Shown here piece after piece: positions 1 through 14,276 of a stretch of DNA of 64,000 bases. The position numbers and the translations under genes are program-made. Source of the stretch: Syngnathus acus (taxonomy: Eukaryota; Chordata; Actinopteri; Syngnathiformes; Syngnathidae); assembly GCF_901709675.1 (NCBI RefSeq), contig NC_051089.1:9173476-9237475 (forward strand), written 5' to 3'. Every line of letters begins with the position of its first letter. Positions within the stretch are counted from its first letter, which is position 1. The notes beneath the pieces are model-generated. The model worked only from the letters and a program-made list of their open reading frames with translations, was not told where the DNA came from and did no database searches.

Positions 1-2006
1 GTCAAAATTGACTTGCAGCCCAAAGTTAAAAGGTTACTGGTGACTGCCTTGAGTAATTAACCCTTGCTGTCATTTTAGCTCAGTCTGCTGCTTCGTTTTC
101 ATGAGCTGACATTTTAAAAGCTACCGATACATGTTGCAACTTGGTGTGTGAACACCAGTGCTGTTGCAAAATAACGCATATTCCATGAGTAAGAAAAAAA
201 AAGGGAATATTCGGACATCGTTTGATGGATAGCATCGACACATGATAAGCTGCCATTCCAAAAGATCCTCATGAGAGTCATTTTAGGTTTGGGCAAAAGC
301 GACATTTTCTCGATCATCCCAGGATTGCAGCCTCAGTGGGCACAAGTTTGCCCTCAGCTAACATTAACTTGCTCAGTCAACAGCCATCTAGAATGTGTCA
401 GAAACTGTTAGAATTTGCGAGCACAATTTTTTTTTCTACCAGCAAAAATAATTTTTTACTGCGCCTGTTAGAACCCAGTGGGACTCCATACTGGATGGTG
501 AGTAAGGAGAAACGTTTACAGACAAGATGAAATATATGTGAATGTGAACAGTCTAAAAAGAAAGTATGAGAGATGAGTTAAAAACCTGCGTGTAAAGAAA
601 ACTGAGGGAAAGCCAGCAATGACGGGAAGTACATTAAATTTAAGGAATAAAACTTGTAAGTTTGGTAAGTTTGTAGGTTTGGTATATCATTTATACCATG
701 ATATATTTTAGGCCATATCACCCAGCCCTACTAGAAACCATAAAATTCATTCTCCATGCTGACCTCTCTTGACCCTCTGTGCTGACAGACAGATTTAGTC
801 GTTCTCGACTGCCAAAAAGGCTCCTGCTGCCTCATAAACGCCTTCCACCATTTCCCTCATTTTCACACACCCAATTCTGTGACTTGCCTCTGCCTTTTAC
901 AATAAGTTCTTATTTTTTTTCTCTTTATCTTTTAAGTGTTCTTATTGACACTGTGTTGGTTAAAAGCACATTTGAAGCGTAGCTTATGTGGTTTACATTT
1001 ATTGGACTTGAAGACACACGGTGACTCAATGAGCTGACTCACCATCCAAATGCAAAATATTGATTATTTTCTCTGAAGTCCCTCACACAGACTTGGTGAG
1101 GACACACTGAATGTGTTAAAAGTCATTAAGTGCTCCAGGCCTCAGATGGCATTTTAAAGCAAATTGACTTTAAGTCTGGTAAACTTCCCTATTTTTTTAA
1201 AAATTGCCTCGAGATGTGTGATGAATGAAGCCCGCACATAGTGTATGTGAGGGGCGCGTGTTGACAACCTCTCTGCCTCTCTGTAGTGCTGAACACAGGG
1301 GGTGCATGTGTACTTTGGTGTTGGGCGCATGCAGAGACGTCCAATCTGTGCGCAACCGCGTGCGTGGGTGTGTATAGGGTGCAAGCTCGCCCCCTTGCCA
1401 CCCCGGGGGCTCCGAGCCCATTTCCTGTTGTGCAGTGTGATAAGTTTCCCTGTCAGATCCTCCCAGCACCACTATATTTCTGATAAGCTCCACTGCTAGT
1501 TTTCCCGACCTCTGGCACAGAGATCAATTTGAGATTGATTCGGAATGCCCTGCTGGGCCAAGCTGGAAGATCAATTTGAGATGGATTGTTCCCGCCAGGG
1601 GGGCTGATGACACGCGGCGCACTGCTCACTTGCTTTCCCCCGCTATTTTGCTTTCCTCACCCCTCACTTTCCCTGACCGTTATTTCTTTTGCTCTCTACA
1701 TTTTTCCTCCCGTATCTACTCCTCTTTCAATTGTTTCACACTTGCCCTCTGCACCGCACTCCATCTATCTTTCATGCCTGTGCACCAGTCTTTTATTTAT
1801 GCCTCCCCCTTCGCCCATTCCCACCTGTTTCTCTTTTTTTACCCCCAGTGTAGGCTAATCAGTTGGGATAGAGAGGACTATGAAAACAGAGCGCATGCCT
1901 GAGGAGTGAATGATAAGCCTGCAGGACACTGGTGCTAACTCATCTGGGTAGACACAGTATACTCTCTTCCTCAAGGGTACTCCGACATGGTCACAATGGC
2001 TTAGAG
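1..2006. other. Intergenic, no gene recognised
   Basis: Non-coding DNA with no supported gene. Short open frames on both strands have no family signature and no convincing splice-site context. The stretch around 1230-1640 is richer in C, G and CpG than its surroundings (for example near 1330-1420), and 1630-1850 is a pyrimidine-rich tract. I see no promoter architecture that would justify a gene call. Confidence 0.6.
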
Positions 2007-2067
2007 ACCGAATCCCCAACCTTTTGGTTTGGAGACGACCACTCTACCACTGAGCCATGCCGCCCCT
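2007..2067 (-). repeat. tRNA-derived SINE head fragment
   Basis: Read on the minus strand this starts GGGGCGGCATGGCTCAGTGG, followed by TAGAGTGG. That is a typical tRNA-like head with an A-box. A degenerate B-box (GGTTGGGGATTC) lies near 2009-2020. The tail that would follow on the minus strand is not recognisable, so this is a truncated tRNA-derived SINE, not a functional tRNA gene. Confidence 0.7.
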
Positions 2068-2376
2068 ATATATACTACAACAAATAAACTGGTAAAAGAA
2101 AAACAAATGTAAGGGCAAAGAAGTACAATTTTTAAGACTTATGGCAAAGAGGAAAAGCAGTGTATGTCTCTGTTCTGGCTACAATATGGCGTAGGGCCCA
2201 CAACCCCATGACATCATTGTCAAGGCGGAAGCAGTTTGATCTGGTACATATAAAAATACAGAGAGGAAATAGATGTGAAATAAAGAGTGTAGATATTTCA
2301 AAGGCATCCATTTAGTGACTGTACAAGTGCATTTCTGTGACAGAGACTTCACAATTAGCTTTCACATCCACAGGCA

Positions 2377-2378
2377 AT

Positions 2379-2420
<42 letters not shown>
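2377..2420. repeat. (TA)n microsatellite
   Basis: A nearly pure TA dinucleotide run with one AAA interruption near the start. It is self-complementary, so it could extrude as a cruciform. Length polymorphism is expected. Confidence 0.95.
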
Positions 2421-2423
<3 letters not shown>

Positions 2424-3222
2424 TCGATGGAAAATAATATTTTGTTTGAGTGACAAAGTTTTTAAACAACACATGGTTAGAGACAGCTAAAAATCAAATG
2501 TGTTCGTAGTTGGAAAAGCATTCCAACTATCTCGCCTTCACTAAGCTCCAGACCGATTCATGACCTTATCTCTGCCGAATATCACGTCTGCGTCATATCA
2601 CCCGCTCCTTTCTTCCTCTGAGCTTTCTCACTGTTGCTCTCTTTGCGGCTCAGTGAAACCAGCAGATGCGCACCTCTATCTTTTTTTTCTGGCACAATGA
2701 CCTTTTCTTCAGCAGTACATCCACCTGTGACTGCGCTGACCTTTCCTGCACTACAGCCCACACAACGTCTCTACCAGGGAAAGGACAACAGACAGAACGT
2801 CATAGCATTTATGCGGGGAGAGATGGCAGCCAGAGGGATGGGGAGGAGATGAATGTTAAAATTTAAAGAAAGTGTAGTGTAGGCTTTGATTTGACAGCTC
2901 ATTTGTTGTTATTTTTTGCCTCCGTGCAAGCTGAAAAAACACTGAAATGCTTCTTGTCATACTCTTGAGGATGGCGCGTGAGCAGCCCGTGGGGACCCGT
3001 TTGCTTCAGAGACTTAGGTTGTTCAAAGCTGCTTTTGCGGGCGTGGAGATGCTTTAAAATGTAAAACAGGACGTATGTATACCATCACATATAGTTTAAG
3101 AGTTGACAGAGAAGGCCTGCATGACTGACTGATTGAGTGAGTGAAATCTGTATTTCAAACATGCAAACGGTTGTGATCAAACAAAGCAAAACAGACAAAA
3201 AGAAACAAAAAAGAGTGTGGAT

Positions 3223-3223
3223 G

Positions 3224-3270
<47 letters not shown>
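3223..3270. repeat. (CTAA)n tetranucleotide microsatellite
   Basis: About twelve uninterrupted copies of the tetranucleotide CTAA. The array is perfect, which suggests it is young or still length-variable. Confidence 0.95.
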
Positions 3271-4514
3271 GACCAGTCTCTGAATTCACTTTACAGGTCT
3301 TATCAAGTAAAATATTGAAGGTATAGGTCTTAAAATATAGCAGGTATAAAGTATAAATAAGACAGAAAACAGAATTAAAATATATTCATGTCACTCATCT
3401 CACAGATGTGATGCTACTGTATACCTACTTTTGTACCCCCTGTGTATTACTAGGATTAAATCCTCTTATTTTTCATGAACACTTGGGCCTACTACACAAC
3501 TGCATTGTACTGTGGTGGTACTTGGTGAGTCATGATTTTCTCAGGTGCTACGAGCTGAAAACTTTTGAGAACCACCGCATTAGATAATTGATATCATATA
3601 AGAGGCTTGCGGTGTATCGTTGGATGCGTGAAGCATACTAATGTCTTACCTCATCAAGCTGAGCTTCACCTGGTCGATGTTTTCTCTCAGCACCGTGCTT
3701 GTTATCTTAATCGAAACTCTTTCAGGCAAACGAGCTGAACATGTGATTCATGGGAGCGGTTGCATGCGAGTGCAGCAGTGCGCTATTTCTCTCAACAAAT
3801 GAAGCGTACAGCACGTAGAATTACGTTTTAGGGTGCTTTGTTCTGTTCTGCTCATGCTGAAAACTGTTTGTAATGCAAAGTACAACCCAGGAGTAATTTG
3901 GTCATGTTTTCTTTCTTCCTCCACCACTGTAGTATGAAATGATGAAATAATGACGAGCTTAACGCCATACCTTAACTAATGTATTGTCAATCTAACGGAT
4001 TGATTGCAAAGTCTGAAAATGTTCATAATAAAAACGGGAGTTCAATAGCCTTGGTGCTGCAGGGCCATCAGAACCGGGACGAATCCTGTTCAAGGGCAGC
4101 GATTTGTTTTTTAAGCCATAACAACACTGAAGCCAAATCCCACCCAGCCCCACCATGATACCAACCCTCTGACACTCCTAGTACAATAAGGACAATGTGC
4201 AATGCATTACACTATAATTCACAGAAATGAGCAGGCGGGTCTTTGGATGGCCTCGCTGACTACCATTATTTGCCTGTCTACAGTAAATTGTTCCTCCTGG
4301 GCTTTCGCTTTGTCTGGCTTTAAAAAAAAAAATCTGTTTTGCTATACAATTTAGGCTTAGTTTTAACAATAGGATTTATTTTGAGTAAGTGTGAAAAAAG
4401 GGAGGGGGGGTAGATACATGAGAAAGACCTAAGGCATCTGCTACCCTCCTGAGTTGAACGACAAATATCTTCCGTCATTTCATAAAGTCCTCTGTGAATT
4501 TGTTTCCGCTCATC

Positions 4515-4572
4515 ATCAAACTACAGCAATAGTGAAGCTTAGTGGTGGCAGCATCATGCATTTTGCATCCAG
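4515..4572 (+). mobile_element. Possible Tc1/mariner transposase relic
   Basis: The stretch ACTACAGCAATAGTGAAGCT followed by TAGTGGTGGCAGCATCATGC resembles the Tc1-like transposase region that encodes a K-x-GGGSIM-type motif in fish elements. The similarity fades within about 60 bases on each side and no open frame or terminal inverted repeats were found. At most this is an old fragment. The assignment rests on recall of the motif, not on alignment. Confidence 0.35.
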
Positions 4573-7500
4573 ATTTAAAGTTATTTAACAAGACTTTGGG
4601 ATTTCCGTCAGGGAGCTCTGGAAAATATGCCCAAATGCCTTCCAAATGATGACCAAAATATTGTGTGATGCTTTATGATGTTGAACAAACATTATATTGG
4701 AAGGAAAAATATTATTTCTTAATTTTCCCCTCATTTCCAACTAATGTCTTTTGAGAATAGGTTATGATACACTTCATTTAACTTAATTTTATCAAGATGC
4801 AGACATCAGCTGAATGAATTGCGATGTCTGAAACGATGTGGAAATCATCGTGCCAACTGGAATCTGTATGGGCCAAACAACTGGACAGTAATGCAAGATT
4901 GATGATATTGACAGAAGCTTTCATTATTTGCCTCCAATTTGTTCCACTCAATCATGCAAATACATTGCTTTTTGTTTAAAGAATCAATCATGTCACTTTT
5001 CAAGTACATTTATCTTTTTTCACAAGCAACTTCATGCCTCATTTTCCCTATTAAAACATAAAACAGAGAATATCTAACACTAGCACAAGCTCTTTTCATA
5101 TAAAGTCTTTTTTAGTTGCGTGTACAGCTTGAGCACGCTCAGCTGTTATGTGCCAATCAAAGTAATGTCACCCAAATATGTTGCAGCAGATTGATGTCAT
5201 CCAGACAGGCAGATTAACATCGCCTGCTTTCTTCTTTGATTGTCACAATTGTTGCCCTTTGCGTTTTTTTTCCCTCGTCTCCATTGGTTTTACACGTCAG
5301 CCTGCCGAGCAAGTGACTTAATGCCTTGTGCAATTTGTCACAATAAACGACAATTGTTGCACAAAATGGAAGATGATATGACTCTTAAGCTGCATGTTAT
5401 ACTTCAAACAATGCTGGCCATACTTCAGCATGACTGTCGTTTATTTTTATTTTCAGGCGCCTTGATTCTTTTAGGACTGGCCATATAGCTGCATGTGGTT
5501 AAGCTAACATAAACACATAACATGACAGCTGATGGCTGATTTATAATAAACGCGGCCTGCTTTGTAATATACTATATATGTATTATTTCTAGGCTGTATT
5601 ATTTTGTGTTTCATACATTCTCTGCTACTCATGGCCACTTTTTTTCCCCAATTTTCACACTTCTACAGCAAAATGAAGCAGATCATAAGATGAACCCTGT
5701 GAAGGTTTTACTGGTGAGGCTAAAACCACACCAAGTAAAGGTCATTGTTTAAACTTTGTAGAGACTCCAACGAGATTTGACCTTCGAGTAATGGATTTGG
5801 GTTCGACAAGATATATTTTGCCCTCTAATCTCTCGATCAAAAGTGGTAATGATGTGGAAACGTAAGACACTAAAAGTACGGTAAAAATGCCAGCAATCAT
5901 CTTTTTCTTCACTGGAAATGAACAAAAAAGTTTTCTTGACCTGTAAGTAACATTTTTTGCACTCACATATTGGGATGGGAATGGAAAACCAGTTCTATTT
6001 GAGAATCAATTTCCATTAATAAAATATTTTCTGAAGATTCAAATTCCATTCTTGCTTATAGAAAATCTTACTCATACTGCTTAAATATATAATATTATAT
6101 AATATATTTTGCAGTCAACGCAAATCATTGGCAAAATTTTCATATCTCTGAAATTCTCACCAAAACAACGGCATTTGTTCAATCATTAACATTGCGTTGT
6201 CAAAGGGAGAAACCTTTTAGCGAGGCCAACAATGACCAATAATAGAAATTTTAAAAAATTCAGAATTTTACTTAATTGTAACATGGGAAAAATATGGAGT
6301 GTTCTTGTTTTAGAACCATCCTTTTATAGATGGTCCTTTGTCCTTGTCACTCAAGCTGTCTTTACTGTTAATGCTGTTAATGGGAGACACTCACATATTA
6401 GATGCAACCAAGGCAACATGAAAAAAAGACTAAAAGCACAGACACACACGATTCCACTCAAAGCTGAGCCTTCCCATACAATAGAGTGAGCGTTTGTCAT
6501 GGTGCAGTGGAGCACATTGAGGCTGTAACATCTGGCCTGTGAAACATTGGCTTTGCTCATCACTACTCCTACAGCTGGGTCCTCCTCATGACCTGGGGGT
6601 GTCACGAAGCCATGTGCGTCTGTGTGTGTGTGTGTGTTGGGGGGGAACTGACAACAAATAATGACAACACCTTTATATAATCAGAGTTAGCAAATAGCCA
6701 GTGTCGCAAATGGCCAGTTTGAAAAAATGGCAATGAGGGAGGAAGAAAACAACCTTGGGGAAAATAACATATTTGGTTCCAATGAAGGACAAGTGATAGT
6801 TTTGATGGATAACTAGCATGCAGTTTGGAGTTGAATTTCAGTTCTTGACTGTGAGGTTGTATTTGTTGACAATCTAGGACACGGTTTGTGCCAGTCTATT
6901 TTTGTGGGTTCTATAAGTGAACAGTGAAACGTTGGGCTTTTTGTTGTTGCTGATGTCTTGAACATTTTTGTACGACTTTTGAAGGAGACTTTTTCAGATC
7001 GTCCATCAATATACGACTGAACTAATTTCTGCTCAAAGCCAAAATTACCCAAACAATGACTAGTATCTTGTTCGTCTCCTTGAAACGAGATACAGGGCCC
7101 GCAAGAATCTATTTAAAGTTTTCTCAGATTGTGGGAAATTGAAAAGGTTGGGAAGTGCTGCAGTTAACGCAAAACATCCAGAAAGTTGACCTGTTTTGCT
7201 CTAATACCGTGTCCTTTCAGTGAATTATCAGGTGGGCCCAGGCTATATCACGGCTAATACCTCAGGTGTGTTCCGGTTGTGGCAGCACATTGTGTGTGTG
7301 GGTGTTGTGTGACTAACCCCATTAATGCATGGCCGCGTACTGCAGAATAACTACACGGAGGAACGGGCAAATCGAGTTGGGGGAGGTTGGCCTGAGACTG
7401 GGTGACAGGGAAGGTAGCAGCCTAGCTGGATTAACTGCTCAAAATGACATGTTTGGGATATACTGTAATAAAGTATGTCACTCCTGTATTGTTTACACCG

Positions 7501-10500
7501 GATGAGCTGATATGGTGAAGCAGGCCCAGTAGAGAGGCATGGAATTTAGATGGCGGGGATGCCAAACTATCGGTGTTTATTTGGAGCACAGCGTAACAAA
7601 CATACGCGGAATCCCAGTTGAGTGAAAACACAGAATGCTAATGAAAGCTGCTCATTAGGCTTGCGGCAAACATGTTGTTACATCTGTTAATATTATTTCC
7701 CTTGTAGCGTTTGTTTCATTGATCTGTTTCGACTTCAGGGTGAATGTCCTACATTGTAGTTTGAATGTATCCTTCAATTATTAAAATTGTAGCAGCACTA
7801 CAGGAAAGTGACTGAGCCTTTAGAACCGCAGCAAGGGGAAGAAGTTAAGAGGATTGTGCTAAGATGAATGCAGACAGAAGATGCAGGATGCTAGGATGGA
7901 CATTTTCCAATTGTTTGATTATACTGTATAATATATATATATACATTTGCAAGTTCCTTTTAAATATATTTTACGTGCATCGATCTCCATCATGTGTTCC
8001 AGCAAGTCGCTGGTTATGTTCACTCTTACAATGGCACATATGTATTACGTTTTTTTCCACTTTTATTCAGTATGAATCAAGTCATATAACCTCTACAGTA
8101 GAAGTCAATTGTAAATAACGTTAGTCATTGTCAGTGTCTTCGGCTTTGTCATTTCTAATGTTCTGTTTTCACTGTAAATCGAACATTTTCCTTTGAAACA
8201 GTAACTAAACAATTAAAGAAATAAGAAAAAGCATATTTATCTCAAGCTGCTAAATCTGCAGAATCTCCAGCTCTTCTCAGTTTGAAATAAGAATGGTAGT
8301 TGCACCACAAAACATTTCAATCTTTATTCCAGGTTGCTGAAAAATCTCTTTTCAAACTGTAAAATGGAGAATCATTTTTTTTGTTCAACAGACTTGTTTG
8401 TACTGAAGATGACAGTCTTGTACACACACACACACACAAAAATCACTACAGGTCCGTATTGTTCTGTCTCTTTCACCTGCTTTCCTTCCACCAGCCAGTT
8501 TACACAGTTGGCCTGTCTCACTGTATTCAAGCAGCAACAATGCCATGTAATCAGACGTTATCATAAGGTGTCGCAATATCAGCAGATAGATTAAAACACT
8601 GAGTGGTGCAGACAGCACCTTTGGCTAAAATCAATAGCATACGACATACTCAGCTGGTGTGAAACATTAAGAAATAATGCCTCATCGATTGCAATGCAGG
8701 TGGTGCGGTCATCGAGTCGTAGACAAAGATCGGTTTGCATGCAGGTGTGTGCAAGTGCGTGCGTGCGTGAGTGGTTGACACTCACCCATAAGTGGTGTTG
8801 CTGGCCCGTTTACTTGCTGCCCTGGAGCGACTTGACTTGAGGTCTCCACTCATGCTCGTGTCTGCAAGCATGAACAACCCATTAACTTCCTACTGATACA
8901 CTAAGAGTGTCATCACAGTACAGTGTGGCTACGCACTATTATAGCACAGAATACAAATAGGATAAAATATCTGCCTTCTTCAAACTAAGAAATATTTTTT
9001 GCCTCAGGCTTTTCTCTTCCAGTTCTGAGGTACCTTTGCGTTTGGTGAAGATTCGTACATTGGAACCATTCTCGCTTCAGCAAAATGGAAAATAAAGTCC
9101 AATCTGTCAAATGCTAATATCTTATGTCATGCTCCATGAAGCTCAAAGTCCCTGTTAACTTATGAATGGACGGTAAAAACCAGACAGGGTGCTTCACAAG
9201 ATTGTAGTTTCGTTCGAGGAATGTATGTTTTCGCTTTCATTCTTTCAGTCTCGACGGAACCATTTATGCACATACCATCAATGTGTGGATCACTATGGTG
9301 TTGTTTTTTGTCCCCATTAAGGCTTTTACAATCTTAGAATACAAATTGAAAATGAACTTTTCAACGCCATTTTGCTGCAGTAGTATGCTTGTGGAAGGTA
9401 CATTGCTGTCTAACTGCGCTGAATGAATTGAATGAGAAGAAGCCCAAAAAGTGTCACTTTGTTCTTTTCAAATTACAATTGGCAATCAAAAAGTGACCCA
9501 TGATTTTGTTAAATCTATCATAATAAAACAAAATGTGAAAGTAGTTTCATTTATTGAGCGAGCATTTTTCTTTCCTAACAAAATATAAAATCATATAATG
9601 AGTCACTTTTTCAGTTTTGGTTCTTGATTGCCGAAATAGAATGGAAACAACAAATGGTACATGGACTCAAACTGCATCGTGCAGTTGAAATAAATTGCAG
9701 CAGACACACCTCATATAAAACAATTGGTAAACATTTCTAGAATCGAATAATCCTTTCGTTGACCCGCTACAGGGAAATCCTTGAAATGTGCAGCTGGGTT
9801 CGTGGAAGCACTGCACAAAACTTGACAAGGTCAGCACAAGTGCTAATGCTAATACAAATCGAGGGATGTCCAAGCCATCAACGTTACAAGCATATTTTCT
9901 TTTGTTTTAATGATGTAAATAACAATTCCATCAGCCATCATTTAGCATGCTAATGAGAAAAGCGGCCGTTAAGTGTGTCAGGGGTTGTCCTTCACATTCA
10001 CCTCCTATCACTTACCATTGATTAGGCCTGCCATCGCGAGCCAGCTGTTCACCTTTGTTTTTGCCTCCTGCCATTCTCATCTCTCCTATCCATCTTTGAT
10101 CATTATCTGCCTTTCAATTACAAATATGCTTCTAAGAACGACACAGTAGGCCAAATAACAATAAACCCATTCTCAGTTCATAACATGCCAACAAACTCAT
10201 TATTGACATCACACATCATAGTAGGCACTCTACCGCTCGAAGCTCTGTCTCGATTTTCCAAGAGTGTAGAAAAAGGGATGATGAGAGGAGAGGAGAGGAA
10301 GACATGGACAGATGGGTGCTGAATGGACTGTGACTGGGCCAACTGCACGTACACTCACTCACACAGTGTAGCACTCAAATGGCTGCAAGCTACAATTAAT
10401 TAAGTGTGGTTTGCAAATGCATGTACAAAAACACATGTCTATGCCTTTGCCTAGCACAGAAGAGATACATTTGCTACACTATGAGGCTTAATAGAGGTGA

Positions 10501-13500
10501 CCTGCTGGGCAACCTCTCTGTTTTTCCTCCGGTGCATCAGCTGACATCTAAACCCCTTAGTGCACTAAGTTGACTATTGAATTGAGGCCAGCAACAAATA
10601 TACAGATAAAATATCACTGCCCTAAAATGACCATTTGGTTATTTTATTTTTTTTAGTAAACATTAAACCCACACTCTGTGAAAGTGGTATGCTTCACCAT
10701 TTGGCTTAAAACACTTGGGTACCTTGTTAAATCCAGTGCAAAACAGAAAGATGGTTTTATAGTAGAACAATATTAGGTGCACCGACACATCTAATACGAG
10801 ATTGAGCTGTATCGAAAAAAAACCCCAATACGTTCATTATAATATTCTACAGTGGTCAAAGTGATAAGAAAATTGGATGAAATTAGAATTTTAAAATGTT
10901 ACTGTCGTATAGCGTCACTTTTTAGACACAGTACAGTTAGCAGAGCAACGCGTGCGACAAGGCATAATCCCAAAAAGCAAATAGAAAATATTGCATGAAA
11001 TGAAGGAAAGACATCCTTCTCTTTTCCCGGTGTGTGTACAAATGTTTGGCCACTTAAAATAAAAGCGATATTGACCCATTTGTTTCTCTGGTAGCCGATA
11101 ATAGATTAGATAAAATCTCATTTGCACATGCTGAGATGTTTTTCTTGAGTTATGTATTTCACGCAGAAACCCCCCCCCCCCGACAAAACTCCTTTCTTAA
11201 TTGGAGACAATAAACTCCAGACTGCTTGTTTTCAAACCTCTGCAAGGCCTATAAAGATTTTGATTTAAATCAATCACAGTGACAATGCAGGGACCATTGA
11301 TTTGTTTTGGCTGGTGCATCGGCACTAAAATTCAGACGGTTTACGATTGTTGTATCAAGTCTCAATGCGTGTGGGGCATGTGTGTGTTTTCCACTCCTCC
11401 CCTGAAATAACAAGTCCATCCATCCATTTCTGATATAATGCCTGATTGCGTGTTAATTTAAGTGGGTAGAAATTGATCCAGTTCAGATGCCTTCCATCTC
11501 TGTTTGCCATTGAAGCTTTTGACACAGCCTACAGTTTCTGTTGAAGATTGAAAGATAATTTCAGTAGTAACATAAATCACATAATTATAATAATATAATC
11601 CAACATATAATAACAGATGCACAACAGGAAATAAGAAATAGGACAGTGTTCCTCATACATAAAACAGTCGCTCAATTTACTTTCTCAGACGACCTTCATC
11701 AGCCGTTACTGTGGGCGGAAGCATAATTCTTCATTGCTGATTTGACCTTCCTGGCGGCACTCAAGACAGTTAACTTCACTGTCGGGGTCAATCAACTAAC
11801 TCTTAATTTATTACCTGACTAGCAGATCCAGCTTCAGTTCTATTTAGAGAAATGTCAAGACTGGCAGTAGTCTTGTGCAAAAATCACTTTGGGGAATTTG
11901 TGTACGTGCAGCTTTCATTTGACCTGCCTTTTAAATAGTTTCTGCCTGTTTTGTACAGTCATAAGCACACACTCACACGCATGCACACACATACAAGTGC
12001 ACACACGCATACACACACACACACAATTATGTGTAAAAAGCTAAAAATTGCCACTGTATGCGTATTAATGTGTTCACTTTGAAGTCACTGATGTGTGGGA
12101 GATGAAATATTAATATAATCAGATAAAAAAAAAGTCTGACTTATGTTTCCATCATAATTTTTGCTATTTCTGCATGTTTCATGCAGTGGTTAAAACGCTA
12201 CTCTTTAATCATTTACATAAATTCCAATTATCGTCTTCTACAAGGCAACTCGACTGACCCAAATATTGTTTTGCGGTCCCACTTGCACATGCAGTGTGTA
12301 TTCCTTGAGAAAAAGAAATCTTTGTCAATTATCACCCATTCACCCCATAAATAAAACATGCAAAAAAGGAAAATCCATAAAATAATGTTTTATTATTTCA
12401 ATGAAAAATGTAAAATTGACTTGGTATGCTTTCGGCTCCTCGTCACAATGGTCATAACTTTGCTAAACCCTAAAACATTGTAAATAATAATGATAAAGCT
12501 ATTGATGATGATGACAGTAATATCATATTAAAAGTATAATTTTTTCTACAACCTGCGATGCGATCCACACTTCTATTTTAAACACTAATGTATGCCACCG
12601 TGTGTATAAAAAGTCACTTGGCCGACGCACAATAAAAAAACAATTCGTAATGCAAACAAGCTTGCATGCACTTTTTGTCATGCTGCATTTGCATTTTTTG
12701 ACATGACGTATCAGCCACAGATTCAGGTCTTCAACATTGTTGCAGGACTAATTATACTTTTCGTTCTCAGGTCAAAATTAAGATATTTTCTGTAAAGACA
12801 TTATTCTCATTGTAAAGATTACAAGCACATATCCGAAAGATGTTAGGCACCACATGCAAGACAAGGCGCAACATGATTTTGTCCTGTGCGTTTTTTCACT
12901 TGGCTGCAGCCTTTTGTGGCTTTGTGAGGGGAGCGCTGCTCTTCAATCAATGTAAAAGTTGTAGCCGCGCTATAAAAACGTGCTCACACATGAGCCTCTC
13001 ACTTTATTGTGATGATTTTGCGAAAGAAAATCCTCCCAAGAGCTGCACTGCTCCATAATATACGTAATTAAAGCCACAATGAGCCTTTAAGCACAGAGAG
13101 CCTGCTGACCTTGCCAATGTGAGACTCAGGTTTGGCTCAGAATCACCTCATGTTTACCATCATAAACTCCAAACCTCCAGTGATAAAGTGCAAAATCACA
13201 CTTTAAAACACCATAAACATAAAGAAAACCAACAGGAATGAAATGTGAAGGAATGTTTTGCGTGAAACTAGGGGATAAAATGAATGAAGAAAATCTAAAT
13301 GCCCCCCCCCCTAAAAAAAATCTTTTTGGAACACAGTGATGCATGCAAACATCTAAGAACACACACACACACACAAGACACTAATACAAAAAAAAGATAT
13401 ACTCACATCTTGGGCTGAACAGGGTCATAACAGAGACGCAAAACAAGCGGGAGGCTGAGATGAAAGATGCTCACTGAGGAACCCTTTGCTTGTGCGGCTG

Positions 13501-14218
13501 ACTGACTGCTGAGATACTACTGAATCAGTATCAAGCCAGCGACAGAGGCACCACTGGGATGTACCAAATGTTTGACTCTGAGAGGGGTGGACGGAGGTGC
13601 ACCGGGCTGCTTCATTAGAGGGAGAACTCTGGAAGCTTGGCTGAGGGGGATTAGCTGGTTTTCACTCAACAACAGGAGTGTAGTTGAGGAACCAGTGCAT
13701 TGTTGCCACTCTCACTTCCACGTGCACTTCTGCTGACGCGATCGAGAAAACAAAACAAATGAGTCCCACAAAAGAGGAGGGGGGTTGGATTTCGGAAGAA
13801 GCATGTAAGGCCTTTGAAATTCCTCAGGAACACTTACTAAGTCCCGTGATCTTCTAATGTCATAAGTGATTTGAAGTTCCTCACCCACCAATTTTTTTCT
13901 TTTGTTATTGGGCTGAATTTACAATAAAATCAAGTGCAACGAGAATACAGTGGAGCCTGAAAGGTCAAACGCCCTTTTTATGGAGGAGGTTTGATGTTTA
14001 ATTTGCTTGGAAGGTCAAATATATTTTCCAAATGAAAAAGAATGGAAATAGAATCCATCCATTTCAAGGTTGAACTGTTACAATCATAGATCTTTTAAAT
14101 ACTGTATGGAAATATTTTGAATAGCATTTTAGCATGCCATATTGCAATGCATTCCTTTACTGTACTGATTGTCCTCCATTAAAGTTGCACATGTGCTGGA
14201 GTAGTATATCGTACTCTG

Positions 14219-14276
14219 GACTGGTCGGCAGTCAATCACAGGGCACGTATAGACAAACGAGCATTTAAACTCATAG
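14219..14276 (-). repeat. Degenerate SINE body relic
   Basis: Read on the minus strand, this segment matches the internal part of the full SINE at 29.3-29.65 kb. In the intact copy, that part includes a run ending GTGCCCTGCGATTGGCTGGC. The forward strand here reads CTGGTCGGCAGTCAATCACA, then GGGCACGTATAGACAAACGA. It is an old diverged fragment without head or tail. Confidence 0.6.

Larger units (their letters stand above)
2421..14218. other. Long intergenic stretch, no gene recognised
   Basis: About 12 kb without a supportable coding exon or RNA gene, apart from the repeats listed separately. It contains short CA/TG runs (for example 6620-6641, 8420-8436, 12005-12024, 13360-13376), poly-C runs (11168-11180, 13302-13312) and a CA-rich patch at 11965-12025. 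Open frames here reach at most about 86 codons and show no domain, signal peptide or splice pattern. It could be intergenic DNA or a very large intron of an unseen gene. The sequence does not decide between them. Confidence 0.55.

Noticed and set aside
2007-2067. Possible tRNA gene
   Set aside because: A tRNA-like head is present but the 3' half and acceptor pairing are missing, so it is a SINE fragment.
3223-3270. CRISPR-like or other spaced repeat array
   Set aside because: The repeat is a simple tetranucleotide run without spacers. No CRISPR arrays are expected or seen in this vertebrate DNA.
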